DNA of 13,138 bases, from assembly GCA_015494245.1 (NCBI GenBank), contig WGBN01000202.1, positions 1 to 13,138 on the forward strand, in the 5' to 3' direction. The stretch's first letter is position 1, and every line of letters begins with the position of its first letter. The position numbers and the translations under genes were made by a program. The stretch is from Saprospiraceae bacterium. Its GTDB lineage: Bacteria > Bacteroidota > Bacteroidia > Chitinophagales > Saprospiraceae. Below, one piece after another: positions 6,182 to 13,138 of this stretch. A model generated the notes under the pieces. That model saw only the letters and a program-made list of their open reading frames with translations, was not told the DNA's origin and did no database searches.

Positions 6182-6878
6182 AGACAAGGCATTGACGCGC
6201 AAGCTGGTGCCCATCATCGGCTTTGTGCCGGCCAACATCAACCTCTTCAAGTTGGCCTTTTCGCATCGCTCCGGCAGCCAGGAAGACAACCAACCTACAG
6301 CCTTACGCAACAACGAACGCCTGGAATACCTCGGCGATGCCATCCTGGGCACCATCGTCGCTGAATACCTCTTTAAAAAGTACCCCCATGCCCAGGAAGG
6401 CTTCCTGACCAAAATGCGCTCCAAAATCGTCAAAAGAACTACGCTCAATGACATCGGCGAGAAAATGGAACTGGACCTGCTGCTCTCCGAGCTCAATCAT
6501 ACCCGTCTCAGCCGTTCCATGCTCGGCAATGCCGTAGAAGCCCTGGTCGGAGCCATCTACCTCGAAAAAGGATATGCCGCTACGCGGCGCTATGTCATCA
6601 AATACATTTTAAGGCGCTTCCTCGACATCCACAGCCTGGAAAAGTACGACGACAACTACAAAAGCCAACTGCTGGAATGGTGCCAAAAGAACGGCAAATC
6701 CGTGGAATTCAAACTGCTCGCCAAGTACAAGCTCCATAAACGCGACCGCTTCAAAGTAGCCGTCCTCATCAATGGAGAAAAAAAGGCCGTAGCCGATGAT
6801 TTCAATAAAAAAAGCGCCGAGCAACTGGCCGCAGAAAAGTCCCTGAAGAAGCTGGGTATCAGCAGCAACAACCCCTGA
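6135..6878 (+). CDS. rnc: ribonuclease III
   Basis: This double-strand-specific endoribonuclease matures rRNA precursors and cleaves structured mRNAs. The 247-residue product has an N-terminal RNase III domain with the signature NNERLEYLGDAILG (59-72; Glu61, Glu64, Asp68) and the second metal motif GNAVEALVGAIYLEKG (131-146). There Glu135 aligns with the essential Glu117 of E. coli, and Asn132 stands where E. coli has Asp114. A double-stranded RNA-binding domain covers about 173-240 (YKSQLLEWCQKNG through AEQLAAEKSLKKLG). No ATG exists in frame before residue 93, so the given start is a TTG; ATT at 6132 and CTG at 6141 are other options. See the leader ORF for the frame question. The position directly after fabF is conserved in many bacteria. 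Confidence 0.93.
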   Translation: MILKSYKRFYNYFLSKDKALTRKLVPIIGFVPANINLFKLAFSHRSGSQEDNQPTALRNNERLEYLGDAILGTIVAEYLFKKYPHAQEGFLTKMRSKIVKRTTLNDIGEKMELDLLLSELNHTRLSRSMLGNAVEALVGAIYLEKGYAATRRYVIKYILRRFLDIHSLEKYDDNYKSQLLEWCQKNGKSVEFKLLAKYKLHKRDRFKVAVLINGEKKAVADDFNKKSAEQLAAEKSLKKLGISSNNP

Positions 6879-6901
6879 AAAATAGATAATCCGCCTTTTT
6901 A

Positions 6902-6933
6902 TTTGCTTTTCTCAACTATTCCCTATACCTTAG
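6902..6933 (+). promoter_or_regulatory. putative promoter for the LuxR-type regulator
   Basis: TTTG at 6902-6905 and TACCTTAG at 6926-6933 are 20 bases apart, matching TTTG-N19-21-TAnnTTTG with one mismatch. Transcription from here would give a leader of about 135 bases that contains all three TTTGTAAAC boxes. Confidence 0.4.
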
Positions 6934-6978
6934 CGGCATCGAGGAATACACTTAAACCCTGAAAAAGGCAATTTCACA

Positions 6979-7060
6979 GGTTTACAAAATGAATGTCAGA
7001 ACGAACAACATCCTGCATTCGGGCTAAAAGGTAGGTGCCATTTGTAAACTTTTGTAAACC
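6979..7060 (+). repeat. three copies of TTTGTAAACY before the regulator gene
   Basis: Two direct copies lie head to tail at 7041-7050 and 7051-7060, a spacing of exactly 10 bases. An inverted copy (GGTTTACAAA) lies at 6979-6988. The inverted copy pairs over 11 bases (6979-6989) with the second direct copy (7050-7060), and over nine bases plus two after a bulge with the first, so two exclusive RNA stems are possible. The boxes end 14 bases before the ATG at 7075. Either a protein operator or a leader RNA switch fits. Confidence 0.65.
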
Positions 7061-7074
7061 AAAAATGCCGTCCC

Positions 7075-7737
7075 ATGAACGCAAAAAATTCTACAACAGC
7101 CATGCTCGCCGGAGAGCACCCCCTTTTTCTGCAAGGCATAGCCTGCGTGTTAGAGTCAAAATTCGGATTCTCTATAGTCGCCGAAGTAAACTGCGAAGAG
7201 AAACTGGAAAGTGTACTTGAAGAGAAAAAGCCCCAATGGCTTTTCCTCGACTTGAACCTGTTCACCCAAAACTTCTACCCCCTTCTCAAAAAGATCACCC
7301 GGAAAAAAACATCCGCCAAACTGGTCTTGTTTACAGACCACTACTCTGTCATCCTTCGCCAAAAGATTGAGAAAATACCCATCCAGGGGCTTTTTGGCAA
7401 GAATGTATCTCTCGAAGATTTCAGCCTCGGCATGAAATGCATGGCCAATGGCGACCGCATCCTCACCAAGCCGCCTAAAAAACATGCCAGTTGCCGCCAA
7501 ACAAACGAAAACGAAACAATGACAAACGGCAAAAGCCATCTGCTGGCGCTTTCCAAACGGGAAAAGGAAATCCTCGACCTCATCTGCCAGGGGCATTCCA
7601 CCATCGCCATCAGCAAGCAGCTCTTCATCAGCAAATACACCGTAGAAACGCACCGAAAAAACATTTTGCGAAAGCTGGATCTGCGCTCAAGCACTGAGCT
7701 GGTCAGCTACGCTTATCGAGAAGGCCTCGTGTATTAA
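7075..7737 (+). CDS. LuxR/NarL-family response regulator, orphan
   Basis: The 220-residue product is a DNA-binding transcription regulator of the NarL/FixJ type. Residues about 8-125 are a receiver domain with Asp59 (LFLDLNL) as the likely phosphoacceptor, Thr87 (LVLFTD) and Lys109 (LFGKN). The acidic pocket that usually reads DD is Gly13-Glu14 (AGEHPLF), so one metal ligand is lost. Residues about 157-218 are the helix-turn-helix domain: LSKREKEILDLICQGHS, IAISKQLFISKYTVETHRKN and ILRKLDLRSSTELV. A linker rich in Asn, Lys and Thr (131-155) joins them. No histidine kinase is next to it. The ATG at 7075 is a good start; the three 10-mer boxes just upstream suggest regulation there, possibly by itself. 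Target genes cannot be read from the sequence. Confidence 0.88.
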   Translation: MNAKNSTTAMLAGEHPLFLQGIACVLESKFGFSIVAEVNCEEKLESVLEEKKPQWLFLDLNLFTQNFYPLLKKITRKKTSAKLVLFTDHYSVILRQKIEKIPIQGLFGKNVSLEDFSLGMKCMANGDRILTKPPKKHASCRQTNENETMTNGKSHLLALSKREKEILDLICQGHSTIAISKQLFISKYTVETHRKNILRKLDLRSSTELVSYAYREGLVY

Positions 7738-7790
7738 AGACACGCAAACCGTCTTCGCGGGGCCCCTTCACTTTTTGACTTCATCGCCTT

Positions 7791-10061
7791 ATGGTAAGAG
7801 AAAAAAAAGACGCATTGCGCAAAGCCGCCCTGGCTTATCACGAGCAAGGACGCCCGGGAAAAATTGAAGTGGTGCCTTCCAAGCCCTGTGTAACACAACG
7901 GGAATTGTCGCTGGCTTACACCCCGGGAGTAGCCATCCCGTGCTTAGAAATACAGAAAAATCCCCGCCTGGCCCGGCGCTATACAGCAAAGGCCAATCTG
8001 GTGGCAGTGATTTCTAACGGCACCGCCGTACTGGGCCTGGGCAACATCGGCCCCCTGGCAGGAAAACCCGTCATGGAAGGCAAAGGTGTACTCTTCAAAA
8101 ATTTCGCCGACATAGATGTTTTCGACCTCGAACTGGACGTTACAGACCCCGACGAATTCATCAAAACCGTACAGCACCTCGCTCCGACCTTCGGCGGCAT
8201 CAACCTCGAAGACATCAAGGCCCCCGAGTGCTTTTACATCGAAGAAGAACTCAAAAAGAGCCTCGACATTCCCGTCTTTCACGACGACCAGCACGGCACG
8301 GCCATCATCTCCGGCGCAGCCCTGCTCAATGCCCTGGACCTGGTCGAGAAAAAAATCGAAGACATCCGCCTCGTTGTCAGCGGCGCCGGTGCAGCAGCAA
8401 TCGCCTGTGCCAACTTTTACGTCAGCCTGGGGCTTAAACCCGAAAACATCCTCATGGCCGACAGCAAGGGCATCCTCTACAAAGGCCGCGGAGATGAAAA
8501 TAAAAACCCCTACAAGGCTAAATTCTTCCGCGAAACTGAAGCACGCACCCTCGCCGATGCCATGAAAGGCGCTGATTTCTTCTGCGGGCTCTCCGTCAAA
8601 GGCGCCATCAATAAGGAGATGGTCAAAACCATGGCCGAGCGCCCCATCATTTTTGCCCTGGCCAATCCCGACCCCGAGATAAGCTATGAAGAAGCCATCG
8701 AAGCCCGCCCCGATGCCGTAGTAGCCACCGGCCGCAGCGACTTCCCCAATCAGGTGAACAACGTCCTGGGCTTCCCCTTCATCTTTCGGGGCGCCTTAGA
8801 TACCGAAGCCAAATCCATCAACGAAGCCATGAAACTGGCTGCCGCCAAAGCCCTGGCAGACCTCGCCCGCCAGGAAGTCCCCGAAGTGGTCAAGCGGGCT
8901 TACAACGACCCCAGCCTCAGCTATGGGCGGGAATACATCATCCCCAAACCCTTCGACCCCCGTGCCCTCATCTGGGTGGCTACCGGCGTAGCCGAAGCAG
9001 CCATTAAATCAGGCGTAGCCCGCAACCACATAGACATCAACGCCTACCGCGAATCCCTGATGGAAAAAACGGACTGGTCGCGCGAAGTGATGCGAAAGAT
9101 CTACATCCTCACGCGCAAAGACCCCCGTCGTATCGTCTTCCCGGATGCCCACCACCCCAAAGTCATCTGGGCTGCCAACGAGATTGTACGCGAAGGCATC
9201 GCTAAACCCGTGCTGCTCACCAGAGATGAAAAGCTCTTGCGCGCCGACTTTGAAGAACTGAAACACGATACCGAAGGCATCGAAATCATCCAGATGGACA
9301 AGTGGATGCACCGGGATGATTACATGCGCCGCTACTATGCCATGCGCCAACGCAAAGGCATCACCCAGTCCAGAGCCATCAAAGACATGAACGACCCCAT
9401 GCGCTTCGGGCTCATGATGGTTAAAGTCGGAGATGTGGATGGCCTGGTGGGCGGCATCAGCAGAAACTACCCCGAGGTAGTACGCGCCGCCATGCAAATC
9501 ATCGGCCCTAAAGAAAGCGACGGAATCATCTCAGGCATGTACCTCGTACAAGATGGCCACAAAACCTACTTCTTTTCCGATTGCGCCGTCAACATATCGC
9601 CCAACGATAAGGAGTTGGCCGCCATTGCCATCATGGCCGCCAGGCAGCTCAAAACCATGCACATTGAGCCGCGTATCGCCATGTTGTCTTTCTCCAACTT
9701 TGGCTCCGTGCGCGTACCCGAGGTAGAAAAAATCACGCGGGCCGTAGAGCTGGTGAGAATGCAAATGCCCGAACTCGCCATAGATGGGCCCGTGCAGGCA
9801 GATGCCGCTTTAGACCCCCAGTTCATCCGCAGGCACTTCCCCTTTGCCGACCTGCATAAGCAGCCCAACCTGTTCATTTTTCCCGACCTCAATGCCAGCA
9901 ACATCAGCCTGAAACTCCTGAGCAAGATGTGCAAAGTGCGCTCCATAGGCCCGATTATGATGGGTTTGGCACGCCCTGTACACTTTGTCATCAGGGGGTC
10001 TTCTGTGTCCAACATCGTGAATATGGCGGCCATTGCCTGCCGCGATGCACAAAAGAGATAA
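7791..10061 (+). CDS. maeB: NADP-dependent malic enzyme, malic enzyme/phosphotransacetylase hybrid
   Basis: It converts malate to pyruvate, CO2 and NAD(P)H in the cytoplasm. The 756-residue product has the MaeB three-part build. The malic N-terminal domain (about 15-160) has catalytic Tyr43 in LAYTPGVA and the Lys region EGKGVLFKNFADIDVFDLE (96-114). Metal ligands are in GINLEDIKAPECF (136-148) and FHDDQHGTA (163-171). The NAD(P)-binding domain (about 163-410) has SGAGAAAIA (197-205), FALANPDPE (288-296) and ATGRSDFPNQVNNVLGFPF (312-330). A phosphotransacetylase-like domain (about 430-756, with RRIVFPDAH and PIMMGLARPVH) lacks enzyme activity in characterised homologues and senses acetyl-CoA. 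The start ATG at 7791 has no Shine-Dalgarno. The gene is preceded by the LuxR gene (53 bases) and converges with clpB. Confidence 0.95.
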   Translation: MVREKKDALRKAALAYHEQGRPGKIEVVPSKPCVTQRELSLAYTPGVAIPCLEIQKNPRLARRYTAKANLVAVISNGTAVLGLGNIGPLAGKPVMEGKGVLFKNFADIDVFDLELDVTDPDEFIKTVQHLAPTFGGINLEDIKAPECFYIEEELKKSLDIPVFHDDQHGTAIISGAALLNALDLVEKKIEDIRLVVSGAGAAAIACANFYVSLGLKPENILMADSKGILYKGRGDENKNPYKAKFFRETEARTLADAMKGADFFCGLSVKGAINKEMVKTMAERPIIFALANPDPEISYEEAIEARPDAVVATGRSDFPNQVNNVLGFPFIFRGALDTEAKSINEAMKLAAAKALADLARQEVPEVVKRAYNDPSLSYGREYIIPKPFDPRALIWVATGVAEAAIKSGVARNHIDINAYRESLMEKTDWSREVMRKIYILTRKDPRRIVFPDAHHPKVIWAANEIVREGIAKPVLLTRDEKLLRADFEELKHDTEGIEIIQMDKWMHRDDYMRRYYAMRQRKGITQSRAIKDMNDPMRFGLMMVKVGDVDGLVGGISRNYPEVVRAAMQIIGPKESDGIISGMYLVQDGHKTYFFSDCAVNISPNDKELAAIAIMAARQLKTMHIEPRIAMLSFSNFGSVRVPEVEKITRAVELVRMQMPELAIDGPVQADAALDPQFIRRHFPFADLHKQPNLFIFPDLNASNISLKLLSKMCKVRSIGPIMMGLARPVHFVIRGSSVSNIVNMAAIACRDAQKR

Positions 10062-10094
10062 AAAAAAAGAGGTTTGGCTTTCGCCAAACCTCTT
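10060..10094 (-). terminator. intrinsic terminator of clpB in the convergent maeB-clpB gap
   Basis: AAGAGGTTTGGC (10067-10078) and GCCAAACCTCTT (10083-10094) form a perfect 12-bp stem with a 4-base loop. On the minus strand it is followed by a T-tract (A run at 10060-10068), so it terminates clpB. On the plus strand the hairpin comes right after the maeB stop but lacks a T-tract, so it is a weaker end signal for maeB. Confidence 0.88.
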
Positions 10095-10098
10095 CGCT

Positions 10099-12708
10099 CT
10101 ATGCAGTCTCCAATGCTTCTGCGCGGAAGACCGGCCTGCCGTTTTCCATCTCGAGGAAAACGCGGCTGTGCGGTTTGATTTTGCCTTGCAGCATCTCTTT
10201 GGCCAACTCGTTGAGTACATGCCGCTGAATAACGCGCTTCAACGGCCGTGCTCCAAACTCGGGATGATATCCCTCTTCAGCCAACCAGTCAATAGCTGCT
10301 TCGGAAACTTCCAGCTCAATGTCCTGCTTGGCCAATTTAGCTTTGAGTTGATCCAACTGCAAGCCGACAATCTCGTGAATGTCCTCTTTCGTCAGCGGAC
10401 GGAACATGATGATGTCGTCTATGCGGTTGAGGAACTCCGGCCTCAGGCTGCGCTTCAGCAATTCGAACAACTCCTCTTTGGTCTGCTCAATGACTTCCTC
10501 CCGATTTTCCTCTTTCATCTTCTCAAAGCGCTCGCGGATGATGTCCGAACCGAGGTTTGAGGTCATGATGATGATGGTGTTCTTGAAGTTGGCAACCCGT
10601 CCTTTGTTGTCGGTCAAACGGCCATCTTCGAGCACCTGCAAGAGGATGTTGAACACATCCGGATGCGCCTTTTCAATTTCATCTAACAGGATGACGCTGT
10701 AGGGCTTTCTGCGCACGGCCTCGGTCAGTTGGCCGCCTTCTTCGTAGCCCACATATCCGGGAGGCGCTCCTACCAGTCGCGAGACGGCATGGCGCTCCTG
10801 ATATTCGCTCATGTCTATGCGCGTCATCATGTTCTCGTCGTTGAAGAGAAACTCTGCCAGGGCTTTGGCCAGCTCCGTTTTACCTACACCGGTCGTTCCG
10901 AGGAAGAGGAAAGAACCGATGGGGCGATTTTCGTTAGCCAGGCCCGTGCGGCTGCGCCGAATGGCATCTGCCACAGCCTGTACGGCTTCGTCTTGCCCTA
11001 CGACGCGCTTGTGGAGCTCTTCCTCAAGGCGCAACAACTTCTCGCGTTCGCTTTGCAGCATACGAGATACGGGGATGCCCGTCCAGCGAGATACAATTTC
11101 GGCAATGTCCTCGGCATCTACTTCGTCTTTCACCAGCAACTCCCCGCGCTCTTGAAGCTCTTGCAACTCCTTGTTGAGCGCATCTAATTTAGCTTCCACT
11201 TCGGGCACTTTGCCATAGCGGATCTCAGCTACAGCGCTAAAATTGCCCTCGCGCTCCAGGCGTTGTGCATCGAGTTTGAGCTGTTCCAGTTCTTCTTTCA
11301 ATTCCTGGATTTGGGTGATGAGACCGCGCTCTTCTTCCCATTTGGCTTTCAACTCGCGACGCTGCTCCTGCAGATTGGCCAATTCCTCTTCGATCTTGGC
11401 CAGTTTGCTCTTGTCTTTCTCGCGCTCCATAGCGGCCCGCTCAATTTCCAATTGACGGATCTTGCGTTCAACCACCTCCAATTCTTCAGGCATGGAGTTC
11501 ATCTCCAGCCGGAGGCGGGCAGCAGCCTCGTCAATCAGGTCAATGGCCTTGTCAGGCAAATGGCGGTCCGTGATGTAGCGCGTGGAGAGTTGTACGGCCG
11601 CCACAATGGCATCGTCTGTGATGGCCACCTTGTGGTAGGTTTCGTACCTTTCCTTCAAGCCACGCAAAATGGAGATGGCGTCTTCTTCAGAAGGCTCATC
11701 TACCATAACTTTCTGGAAGCGGCGCTCTAAAGCCTTGTCCTTTTCGAAGTATTTTTGATACTCGTCCAAGGTGGTAGCACCTATGGCTCTCAACTCGCCA
11801 CGGGCCAGGGCCGGTTTGAGGATGTTGGCGGCATCCATGGCGCCCTGGGTTTTGCCCGCACCGATGAGGGTGTGAATCTCGTCTATAAAGAGGAAGATAT
11901 TGCCCTCAGAAGCAATTACCTCTTTGACAACGGATTTGAGGCGCTCTTCAAATTCGCCCTGGTATTTGGCTCCGGCGATCAAAGCGCCCATATCCAGTGC
12001 AAAGATTTCCTTATCGCGCAGGTCATCGGGTACATCGCCATTGACGATGCGATGAGCAAGGCCCTCAACGATAGCCGTTTTACCCACACCGGGCTCTCCG
12101 ATCAGGATGGGGTTGTTCTTCGTTCGGCGTGCCAAAATCTGCAACACGCGCCGTATCTCCTCATCGCGCCCAATGACAGGATCGAGCTTGCCCGAGCGGG
12201 CGCGTTCATTCAGGTTAATGGCGTATTTATTCAAAGCGGCATAGCTGTCTTCAGCACTGGCAGAAGTTACGCGACTGCCTTTGCGCAAATCCAGAATAGC
12301 TGCCTTGAGGTCTTTGGCCGTAATCCCGCTATCCTTCAGGAGTTGAGCGACCTGGTCATTGCCTTCGACCATAGCGAGAAGTAAGTGGTCAATAGCCACA
12401 TACTCATCGCCAAACTCCTTCAACAGGCTATTCGCCCGCTGAATCAGCGTACTCAATGCCCGCGAAAGATAAGCCTCACCTCCACTCACCTTGGGGTAAG
12501 ACTGAATGATGGCGTCAAGAGCCATCTTCAAAGCCTGCGTATTCACCCCCAGCTTCTTCATGACGAAAGGCGTAACGCTTTCATCTACTTGCAAAATAGC
12601 CTCCAGCAGGTGCCCCGTCTCTATGGCCTGGTTCCCATGTTCCATAGCCAATTGTTGCGCCCGTTGGATGACCTCTTGCGCTTTTATGGTCATGTTGTTC
12701 ATATTCAT
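10099..12708 (-). CDS. clpB: ATP-dependent disaggregase ClpB (Hsp100)
   Basis: An AAA+ hexamer that pulls polypeptides out of aggregates with the DnaK system after heat stress. The 869 residues show the complete ClpB layout. The Clp N domain is at about 5-145. The first ATPase ring has Walker A GEPGVGKT (204-211), Walker B LFIDE (273-277) and pore-loop KYQG (248-251). A long coiled-coil middle domain runs from about 405 to 530 and separates ClpB from ClpA and ClpX. The second ring has GTTGVGKT (604-611), VILLDE (672-677) and pore-loop GYVG (651-654), followed by the small C-terminal domain with EFGARPLKRVIQ (817-828). There is no LGF/IGF-type loop for ClpP docking that I can see. The ATG at 12708 is used, with alternatives at residues 3 and 6. 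A CIRCE element is not visible upstream. The gene has its own terminator. Confidence 0.97.
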   Translation of the reverse strand: MNMNNMTIKAQEVIQRAQQLAMEHGNQAIETGHLLEAILQVDESVTPFVMKKLGVNTQALKMALDAIIQSYPKVSGGEAYLSRALSTLIQRANSLLKEFGDEYVAIDHLLLAMVEGNDQVAQLLKDSGITAKDLKAAILDLRKGSRVTSASAEDSYAALNKYAINLNERARSGKLDPVIGRDEEIRRVLQILARRTKNNPILIGEPGVGKTAIVEGLAHRIVNGDVPDDLRDKEIFALDMGALIAGAKYQGEFEERLKSVVKEVIASEGNIFLFIDEIHTLIGAGKTQGAMDAANILKPALARGELRAIGATTLDEYQKYFEKDKALERRFQKVMVDEPSEEDAISILRGLKERYETYHKVAITDDAIVAAVQLSTRYITDRHLPDKAIDLIDEAAARLRLEMNSMPEELEVVERKIRQLEIERAAMEREKDKSKLAKIEEELANLQEQRRELKAKWEEERGLITQIQELKEELEQLKLDAQRLEREGNFSAVAEIRYGKVPEVEAKLDALNKELQELQERGELLVKDEVDAEDIAEIVSRWTGIPVSRMLQSEREKLLRLEEELHKRVVGQDEAVQAVADAIRRSRTGLANENRPIGSFLFLGTTGVGKTELAKALAEFLFNDENMMTRIDMSEYQERHAVSRLVGAPPGYVGYEEGGQLTEAVRRKPYSVILLDEIEKAHPDVFNILLQVLEDGRLTDNKGRVANFKNTIIIMTSNLGSDIIRERFEKMKEENREEVIEQTKEELFELLKRSLRPEFLNRIDDIIMFRPLTKEDIHEIVGLQLDQLKAKLAKQDIELEVSEAAIDWLAEEGYHPEFGARPLKRVIQRHVLNELAKEMLQGKIKPHSRVFLEMENGRPVFRAEALETA

Positions 12709-12765
12709 CGTTCTTCTGTTTTAGATTTTTCGGCACTTTCGTGCAAATGACATTGCTTATTCACA

Positions 12766-12795
12766 CAAAAGTTATCTCCAAAACACATGCCGCAA
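12766..12795 (-). promoter_or_regulatory. possible promoter for clpB
   Basis: On the minus strand TTTG (12795-12792) and AACTTTTG (12773-12766) are separated by 18 bases, near the TTTG-N19-21-TAnnTTTG pattern but with one mismatch and a short spacer. The leader would be about 50 bases. No heat-shock operator is recognisable. Confidence 0.3.
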
Positions 12796-12833
12796 AACAC
12801 AATAGGCCTTTTTGGCAGATAAATAAATAATCA

Positions 12834-13138
12834 TCAGCCGTTTTGACAGGTAAATGCGTAGGGACGATATCTTACCGTCCCCCGATACCGTCGCAGCTCC
12901 AACAGGTGCATGGCAAAATCCCAGACTTTTTCAAAGGGAATGACCTCCACTTCGTAAGAATAACGGGATAAACGACTTTGTCGCAATCTCTCCAGATAAT
13001 TCGCAGCTTTTTTCCGGCATATACGGGGGTTAAAACCGTGGCGTGGCAACAGCAACAACATGCGCATGATGTAGTAAAGACGAGGCGTCTTTTTCTTATG
13101 AAGATAGCGACAGATATACTTCTCCAAAGATTCAATCA
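12834..13138 (-). CDS. small basic hypothetical protein, start at or beyond window edge
   Basis: I do not recognise this protein. The frame runs from the edge to a TGA at 12834-12836. The visible product is about 101 residues, rich in Arg (15), Lys (7) and Tyr, with three Cys, a short hydrophobic patch IMRMLLLLP and a C-terminal segment LELRRYRGTVRYRPYAF. The last in-frame codon at the edge ends in TG, so an ATG one base outside the window would give MIESLEKYICRYL; a TTG at 13127 is an inner alternative. It is strongly basic, so nucleic-acid binding is possible but unproven. It lies upstream of clpB on the same strand with a 125-base gap. It could be a real small gene or the 3' part of a longer one. 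Confidence 0.45.
   Translation of the reverse strand, partial: IESLEKYICRYLHKKKTPRLYYIMRMLLLLPRHGFNPRICRKKAANYLERLRQSRLSRYSYEVEVIPFEKVWDFAMHLLELRRYRGTVRYRPYAFTCQNG

Noticed and set aside
6879..6910. Intrinsic terminator after rnc
   Set aside because: The region is T-rich (TTTTTATTTGCTTTT), but I find no hairpin in front of it.
7759..7766. GGGGCCCC palindrome between the LuxR gene and maeB as a terminator
   Set aside because: The palindrome has no loop, and the T run after it is short and separated; not a convincing terminator.
12709..12833. CIRCE heat-shock operator before clpB
   Set aside because: No TTAGCACTC/GAGTGCTAA inverted repeat is present.

Overview
The window looks like an ordinary chromosomal segment from a member of the Bacteroidota. 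Several start sites carry the TAnnTTTG -7 promoter element of this phylum, Shine-Dalgarno sequences are almost absent, and the gene families (HEAT/cyclophilin lipoprotein, hybrid malic enzyme, acpP-fabF-rnc order, ClpB with GTTGVGKT) fit that group. A Saprospiria-like lineage is my guess, from general resemblance only. Nothing suggests recent transfer of the genes themselves, and no tRNA, rRNA, CRISPR array, transposase or phage gene is visible.

Layout: (1) 1-110, a compact array of four different small hairpins separated by the constant 7-mer CACATTA, ending on the gcvT stop codon. (2) 109-4124, minus strand: xth (exonuclease III), then a HEAT-repeat/cyclophilin lipoprotein and gcvT (glycine cleavage T protein), the last two 15 bases apart and probably co-transcribed. 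(3) 4125-4378, a divergent promoter region. (4) 4379-6878, plus strand: acpP, a strong intrinsic terminator, a fresh promoter, fabF and rnc. This is the conserved fatty-acid/RNase III cluster, but here the terminator splits acpP from fabF. (5) 6879-7737, a 5' region with three copies of a 10-mer, then a stand-alone LuxR-type response regulator. (6) 7791-10061, maeB, a malic enzyme/phosphotransacetylase-like hybrid. (7) 10067-12708, minus strand, clpB with its own terminator, convergent with maeB. (8) 12834-13138, minus strand, an unrecognised small basic protein cut by the window edge.

The genes are mainly housekeeping: one-carbon metabolism (GcvT), envelope protein folding (lipoprotein isomerase), DNA repair (Xth), fatty-acid elongation (AcpP, FabF), RNA processing (RNase III), anaplerosis (MaeB) and protein disaggregation (ClpB).

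The most unusual signal is the hairpin array at the left edge. Its stems differ in sequence but are perfectly self-complementary, every loop has the form C-G-N(1-2)-A-G, and the linker is constant. Two of the apices are GCGAAGC, known as an exceptionally stable DNA mini-hairpin. Second-tier signals are the uncertain start of rnc (a well-placed AGGAGG and ATG in a different frame), the three TTTGTAAAC-type boxes before the LuxR gene, and the terminator plus palindrome-overlapped promoter between acpP and fabF.
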